From contig CAJXII010000041.1 in NCBI GenBank assembly GCA_913054415.1, positions 1-10,704 on the forward strand: DNA of 10,704 nt, written 5' to 3'. The DNA is from an uncultured Arcobacter sp. Its GTDB lineage: Bacteria; Campylobacterota; Campylobacteria; Campylobacterales; Arcobacteraceae. Both the position numbers and the translations under genes were made by a program. Positions 7,261 to 10,704 of the stretch are shown piece after piece (position 1 is the first letter of the stretch; each line of letters starts with the position of its first letter). Under the pieces are notes generated by a model that saw only the letters and a list, made by a program, of their open reading frames with translations, was not told the origin of the DNA and searched no databases.

Positions 7261-7321
7261 CTCGTCCCCATCGTCCCCGATGGGGATGGATACTTCCATC
7301 GAGGACGATGTAAGCGAGTTA
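7261..7321. repeat. REPIN-like pair of inverted hairpin repeats right of the toxin-antitoxin pair
   Basis: Two GC-rich hairpins stand out in AT-rich DNA. The first has arms TCCCCATCG (7265-7273) and CGATGGGGA (7278-7286) with a 4-base loop. The second has arms CTTCCATCG (7293-7301) and CGATGTAAG (7306-7314) with one mismatch. The two are inverted copies of each other: 7269-7283 pairs with 7296-7310 over 15 bp with one mismatch, leaving a 12-base loop. The unit is bounded by CTCG at 7261 and CGAG at 7315. This architecture, two inverted short palindromes with a small spacer, is that of REP doublets (REPINs/BIMEs). It sits just past the serS stop, with no T-tract. Confidence 0.7.
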
Positions 7322-7340
7322 AAATTTTAATAACTATTTG

Positions 7341-8585
7341 TTAGATATATCTTTTTAAAACTTCAGGAATTTCAATAGTTCCATCTTCTTTTTGATAATT
7401 TTCCATAATAGCAACTATTGTTCGTCCAACTGCTAAACTACTTCCATTTAAAGTATGACATAAAATATTTTTTTTACCATCTTTATATCTGATTTTTGCT
7501 CTTCTTGACTGGAACTCTCTTGTATTACTAATCGAACTTATCTCTCTATATTTGTTTTGTCCAGGAAGCCAAACCTCAAGGTCTATAGTTGTAGATGCAC
7601 TAAATCCCAAATCTCCTGTGCATAATTGCACTTTTTGATGTGGCAATCCAAGTGAAGTAAGAAGTTCACTTGCAGTATTTACCATCTTTTCAAAAATCTC
7701 TTGAGATTGATCTTGAGCAGTAATAGCTACAAGTTCTACTTTATCAAATTGATGCTGTCTTATTATTCCTCTTGTATCTCTTCCTGCACTTCCCGCTTCT
7801 TTTCTAAAACAAGGTGTATAAGATGTAAGAAGCAATGGCAACTCATCTTTTGCTATGATCTCATCGTTATATAAATTTGTAAGTTGAACCTCAGCAGTTG
7901 GGATAAGATACAAATCTTCACCCTCTATTTTAAAAAGATCATCTTCAAATTTTGGTAGCTGACCTGTTCCTCTTAGAGTATTGCTATTTGCCATAAAAGG
8001 AACATACCACTCACTAAATCCTCTTTGTGTATTAAAATCAAGAAAATAGTTTATCAAAGCTCTTTCTAGTTTGGCTAGAGTTCCATTTAATGCACTAAAT
8101 CTACTTTTTGCCAATTTCACACCTCTTGCAAAATCTATCTGCCCACTTTGTTCACCCAAAGCCCAATGCTCTTTTGGTTCAAAGCTAAATGTTGGTTTCT
8201 CTCCAATAGTTTCAATCACTACATTTTCATCTTCATCTTTACCATAAGGAACACTTGGATCAGGAATATTTGGGATACCCATAAGTATCTCTTGAAGTTT
8301 TGATTCAATATCTTTAACCTCATCCTCTAAAGTTTGTTTTGTTTGTTTTAAAGTAGAGATTTGCTCCTGAAGTGGAGTTATATCTTTCCCCTCTTTTTTA
8401 TATGCTCCAAATTGAGCTGATAGTTGCTTTTGTTGAGCTTGAGTTTGCTCCATAAGTTTTCTTTTCTCTTTGGCAAACTCTATTTGTTGTTTAATATCAT
8501 TTAATTTGGTAGTTTCTACACCTTTTTGTGCCAACAAAGAAGCAACACTATCAAAATCTTTTTCCAATAATTTTTTATCTATCAT
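7341..8585 (-). CDS. serS: Seryl-tRNA synthetase
   Basis: This class II synthetase charges tRNA-Ser (and tRNA-Sec where present) with serine in the cytoplasm. The 414-residue length is typical for bacteria. The N-terminal region, about 25-105, is rich in Q, K, E and L and forms the antiparallel coiled-coil arm that grips the long variable arm of tRNA-Ser. The catalytic core shows TAEVQLTNLY for serine recognition, motif 2 with FRKE (260-263, Arg261) followed by AGSAGRDTRGIIRQHQF, and motif 3 GSSLAVGRTIVAIMEN (381-396, Arg388). The ATG at 8585 lies 2 bases after the stop of the upstream DUF502 gene, and its Shine-Dalgarno sequence GAGGAA lies inside that gene's end, so the two are an operon. 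No clear intrinsic terminator follows. Confidence 0.99.
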   Translation of the reverse strand: MIDKKLLEKDFDSVASLLAQKGVETTKLNDIKQQIEFAKEKRKLMEQTQAQQKQLSAQFGAYKKEGKDITPLQEQISTLKQTKQTLEDEVKDIESKLQEILMGIPNIPDPSVPYGKDEDENVVIETIGEKPTFSFEPKEHWALGEQSGQIDFARGVKLAKSRFSALNGTLAKLERALINYFLDFNTQRGFSEWYVPFMANSNTLRGTGQLPKFEDDLFKIEGEDLYLIPTAEVQLTNLYNDEIIAKDELPLLLTSYTPCFRKEAGSAGRDTRGIIRQHQFDKVELVAITAQDQSQEIFEKMVNTASELLTSLGLPHQKVQLCTGDLGFSASTTIDLEVWLPGQNKYREISSISNTREFQSRRAKIRYKDGKKNILCHTLNGSSLAVGRTIVAIMENYQKEDGTIEIPEVLKRYI

Positions 8586-8587
8586 AT

Positions 8588-9190
8588 TTATTTTTCCTCT
8601 TCTTTACTCTTGTCTATAATCTGTGCTATTTCCTCTTTTTTAACAAAATCTGCACCCATACTAATAATAAATTGACTAGCTTCAGCAATAGTTAATGTTG
8701 TAGATCTAATCTCTTTACGATCAACTATAACTGTATATCCACTTGTAGGGTTTGGACTTGTTGGTATAAACAATACCACAACATCTTTATAATCACTCAA
8801 AATATAAGCTGGAACCCACATATTTTTTTTAGGATACTCTACTAGAACAACCTCTTTTTTATTGTTTTTCTTATTTGAAGAGAATAGATCAGTTATTTTT
8901 TTTACAACAGCATAAATAGTGCTAATAGCTGGAACTTTTTCAAGTATAATATCGATAACTGAAATAATCAAAGATTTTCCTGCTTTTTCTATATTGTATC
9001 CTATTAATATCAATATAAAAAGAGATAAAAATACAAATATACTTGTATAAAAACTATTATTTGTATAATTAGATATAAAATCAAATATCTCTATAGTTAT
9101 ACTTCTAAACCAAAGTATAAATTGGATAACTACAAATAGTGGCACCAATGATATTATTCCAACAAAAAGATATTTTAAAAGTTGTTTCAT
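8588..9190 (-). CDS. DUF502 family inner-membrane protein
   Basis: This is a 200-residue membrane protein of the DUF502 family (PF04367), whose biochemical role is not established. Two hydrophobic segments are seen at about residues 7-30 and 47-70. They are followed by the family's conserved cytoplasmic or periplasmic portion: VPAISTIYAVVKKITDLF, the VVLVEYPKKNMW strand, FIPTSPNPTSGY, and STTLTIAEASQFIISMGAD. A charged, Glu-rich C-terminus ends in KSKEEEK. The ATG at 9190 is preceded by GGAGA with 5-base spacing. It is first in a two-gene operon with serS and diverges from trpS, so it would share transcription with tRNA-charging genes, but this gives no firm clue to its function. Family assignment is confident. 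Confidence 0.9.
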   Translation of the reverse strand: MKQLLKYLFVGIISLVPLFVVIQFILWFRSITIEIFDFISNYTNNSFYTSIFVFLSLFILILIGYNIEKAGKSLIISVIDIILEKVPAISTIYAVVKKITDLFSSNKKNNKKEVVLVEYPKKNMWVPAYILSDYKDVVVLFIPTSPNPTSGYTVIVDRKEIRSTTLTIAEASQFIISMGADFVKKEEIAQIIDKSKEEEK

Positions 9191-9212
9191 CTATCTCTCC
9201 AAATTTTTTTGC

Positions 9213-9219
9213 TATTATA
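9213..9219. promoter_or_regulatory. Overlapping divergent -10 boxes between the DUF502-serS operon and trpS
   Basis: A plus-strand TATTAT (9213-9218), preceded by a run of seven T and GC, is suitably placed for trpS. On the minus strand the overlapping bases read a consensus TATAAT (9219-9214), placed about 24 bases before the DUF502 ATG. Predicted starts near 9225 (+) and 9207 (-) would leave leaders of about 20 bases each. Two operons carrying tRNA synthetases thus appear to share one bidirectional site. -35 elements are not apparent. Confidence 0.55.
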
Positions 9220-9244
9220 TCGAAAAAATTATAAAGGTTCAGTA

Positions 9245-10210
9245 GTGAGAATTTTAAGTGGAATACAACCAAGTGGAACTATACATATAGGAAACTATTT
9301 TGGTATGATAAAAAAGATGATAGAGTCTCAAAATGATGGGGAACTATTTGCATTTATAGCTTCATATCATGCTCTTACATCTGTAAAAGATAAAGAGTTT
9401 TTACAAAAAAATATCTTTGAAGCAGCGGTAAATTTTTTAAGTCTTGGAATGGATCCTGAAAAATCAACTTTTTGGGTGCAAAGTGATGTGCCTGAAGTTT
9501 TAGAACTATATTGGATACTTTCAAATCATACACCTATGGGACTACTTGAAAGAGCACATAGTTATAAAGATAAAGTAGCAAAAGGGATAGCTTCAAACCA
9601 TGGACTTTTTTCATATCCTGTTTTGATGGCTGCAGATATACTTCTTTTTGACAGTGATATTGTGCCTGTAGGAAAAGATCAAATCCAACATGTAGAGATG
9701 ACAAGAGATATAGCACAAACTTTTAACAACACCTATGGAGATATTTTAACAATCCCTCAGCATAAAATAGATGAAGTTGTCCAAAGTGTTCCAGGAACAG
9801 ATGGTGCAAAGATGAGCAAATCTTATGGCAATACAATAGATATGTTTGGAACAAAAAAAGGGTTAAAAAAACAAGTGATGAAAATCGTCACAGACTCTAC
9901 AGAACTTGATCAACCAAAACAATGGCAAAACTGTAATGTTTATACTTTGTGTAAATTATTTATGACAGATGATGAACTTATCCAGCTTCAAAAAAGATAT
10001 GCAACACCAGGTGAAGGGTATGGGCATTTTAAACTAACACTACTAGATAAGATCAATGAACACTTTGCTCCATATCAAGAAAGAAGGGAACATTATCTTA
10101 ATAATCCAGATGAAGTAAAAGAGATTTTAGCTTTTGGTGCTAATAAAGCTAGAAAAATAGCACAAGAAAAACTAAAAATAATAAGAGATGCTGTAGGACT
10201 TAATTATTAA
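9245..10210 (+). CDS. trpS: Tryptophanyl-tRNA synthetase
   Basis: This class I synthetase charges tRNA-Trp with tryptophan. From the GTG at 9245 the product is 321 residues, normal for bacterial TrpRS. The class signatures are intact: the HIGH-type motif PSGTIHIGNY (HIGN at 14-17), the tryptophan pocket region SNHGLFSYPVLMAADILLFDSDIVPVGKDQIQH-like stretch, and KMSKS (189-193). I chose GTG 9245 because RILSGIQPSG is where the family begins, because AGG at 9235-9237 gives 7-base spacing, and because the longer reading from ATG 9182 would overlap the divergent DUF502 start and cover its promoter. It is transcribed away from serS and DUF502. No clear terminator follows; a separate promoter for the next gene lies 17 bases past the stop. 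Confidence 0.98.
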   Translation: MRILSGIQPSGTIHIGNYFGMIKKMIESQNDGELFAFIASYHALTSVKDKEFLQKNIFEAAVNFLSLGMDPEKSTFWVQSDVPEVLELYWILSNHTPMGLLERAHSYKDKVAKGIASNHGLFSYPVLMAADILLFDSDIVPVGKDQIQHVEMTRDIAQTFNNTYGDILTIPQHKIDEVVQSVPGTDGAKMSKSYGNTIDMFGTKKGLKKQVMKIVTDSTELDQPKQWQNCNVYTLCKLFMTDDELIQLQKRYATPGEGYGHFKLTLLDKINEHFAPYQERREHYLNNPDEVKEILAFGANKARKIAQEKLKIIRDAVGLNY

Positions 10211-10226
10211 TTATAAATAGTTTTGA

Positions 10227-10232
10227 TATAAT
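10227..10232 (+). promoter_or_regulatory. Predicted promoter -10 box upstream of the small gene after trpS
   Basis: A perfect TATAAT preceded by TTTTGA lies between the trpS stop and a strong ribosome-binding site AAGGGGG (10248-10254). A transcript starting near 10239 would have a leader of about 20 bases before the probable first codon at 10261. This supports an independently transcribed gene here rather than trpS read-through. Confidence 0.55.
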
Positions 10233-10260
10233 TTTGTAATATCTTTTAAGGGGGATTACA

Positions 10261-10578
10261 ATTTTACATCAACAACTATTAAATCAGCAACTATCACAAG
10301 AGAGTCATCTTCAATCAGTTTATGATTCATTACCTATAAATATAGCAACTACTTTGGATAATATGGCTTATGGTATCGCTATGAAAGAGAGTCTTGAACC
10401 ATTTGATGTTAAAACCAATATGGTAACCAATATAAACAAACTCTCTCAAGAACAAGCTGAGTATCTAGTATCAAATATGGCAACACTTATCCATAAATCT
10501 ACTCAGGAAAATGAATCTATTGATGATAAAAATACCACAAAAGAGTTTATCTCTTTTTTAATAGGGTTATACTACTAG
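10261..10578 (+). CDS. Unrecognised small protein with a probable non-canonical start
   Basis: I do not recognise this protein. The frame is open from 10240 to the TAG at 10576-10578. The first standard start in it is a TTG at 10354 (74 residues) or the ATG at 10363, and neither has a Shine-Dalgarno sequence. In contrast, AAGGGGG at 10248-10254 lies 6 bases before an ATT at 10261, in a leader served by a consensus -10 box. Starting at that ATT gives 105 residues, Q-rich at the N-terminus (LHQQLLNQQLSQESH), then a helical middle with EQAEYLVSNMATLIHK and a hydrophobic end FISFLIGLYY. There are no cysteines, signal peptide or obvious membrane segment. A lost ATG through mutation or a sequencing error is the main alternative. 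The gene is likely real; the start is uncertain. Confidence 0.55.
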   Translation: MLHQQLLNQQLSQESHLQSVYDSLPINIATTLDNMAYGIAMKESLEPFDVKTNMVTNINKLSQEQAEYLVSNMATLIHKSTQENESIDDKNTTKEFISFLIGLYY

Positions 10579-10587
10579 AAGTAAGTT

Positions 10588-10704
10588 ATGATTCTAAATA
10601 TATCCAAAATCAAAACAGAAGCTATCTTACTTTTTTGTAGGGATATTTTAGCCCTAATAAATCCATACCCAATTAGACAACAAGCCAAATTACTCTATAA
10701 TTAG
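10588..10704 (+). CDS. 38-codon ORF at the right edge, doubtful small protein
   Basis: This frame runs from an ATG 9 bases after the preceding stop to a TAG that is the last codon in the window. The peptide begins MILNISKIKTEAILLFCRD and continues with a hydrophobic ALINPYPIRQ stretch, ending LLYN. There is only a weak ribosome-binding site (GAAG about 6 bases upstream). Its close spacing to the previous gene would suit co-transcription. It resembles no family I know and could be chance or a remnant, so it is listed with low confidence. Confidence 0.3.
   Translation: MILNISKIKTEAILLFCRDILALINPYPIRQQAKLLYN

Noticed and set aside
6591..7321. Integron-type attC sites around the toxin-antitoxin pair.
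   Set aside because: The repeats end in GCGAGTTA followed by TATT or AAAT and lack a convincing GTTRRRY / RYYYAAC core pair; no integrase gene is seen.
6547..7321. CRISPR array.
   Set aside because: Only two repeat copies, about 700 bases apart with genes between; no regular spacers.
7319..7330. 12-base palindrome TTAAAATTTTAA beyond the serS stop.
   Set aside because: Simple A/T symmetry of this size is expected often in DNA this AT-rich.
9182..9244. Longer trpS reading from the ATG at 9182, adding 21 residues.
   Set aside because: The extra residues do not look like TrpRS, overlap the start of the divergent gene and its promoter, and lack a ribosome-binding site; GTG 9245 has AGG at correct spacing and begins where the family begins.
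9534..9716. Minus-strand 60-codon frame inside trpS.
   Set aside because: Shadow of the conserved TrpRS core.

Overview
This window is strongly AT-rich chromosomal DNA that most likely comes from a member of the Campylobacterota (the former Epsilonproteobacteria). Three things point there. The divergent lolA / secA-permease arrangement matches the order I recall from Campylobacter and Helicobacter. The sensor kinase carries an HQWRQPL-type H box next to a dCache-like sensor with an HKPDKFGDD signature, as is common in Sulfurimonas/Arcobacter-like genomes. SerRS and TrpRS genes lie close together. I cannot fix the genus from this sequence alone.

Layout. Positions 1-91 hold the tail of a probable methyl-accepting chemotaxis protein, followed 4 bases later by a complete membrane-bound sensor histidine kinase (96-1826, +). 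Convergent to it, and only 2 bases away, is the RNase P RNA gene rnpB (about 1829-2150, -). It lies directly downstream of lolA (2166-2654, -). Divergent from lolA are secA (2726-5332, +) and an FtsX-type lipoprotein-releasing permease (5335-6540, +). Next comes a small accessory patch (about 6541-7330). It contains a type II toxin-antitoxin pair on the minus strand, an unstable-antitoxin-family protein and a ParE/RelE toxin, bracketed by two related hairpin repeats and preceded by a 27-bp palindrome that looks like its operator. After it, serS (7341-8585, -) and a DUF502 membrane protein (8588-9190, -) form one operon, divergent from trpS (start corrected to GTG 9245, ends 10210, +). The right edge holds an unrecognised small gene with its own promoter and Shine-Dalgarno sequence but no standard start codon at the expected place (about 10261-10578, +), then a 38-codon ORF ending at the last base.

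How it fits together. The lolA-secA-permease cluster is an export and lipoprotein-sorting block: SecA drives preproteins through SecYEG, the permease extracts lipoproteins from the inner membrane, and LolA carries them across the periplasm. rnpB, serS and trpS are housekeeping tRNA-maturation and tRNA-charging genes. Both divergent gene pairs (lolA/secA and DUF502/trpS) appear to be driven from -10 boxes that overlap on opposite strands. The only clearly accessory DNA is the repeat-flanked toxin-antitoxin cassette. I found no CRISPR array, prophage, transposase gene, tRNA or large uncharacterised gene cluster. The best candidates for something undescribed are the REPIN-like hairpin repeats around the cassette and the non-canonical start of the gene after trpS.
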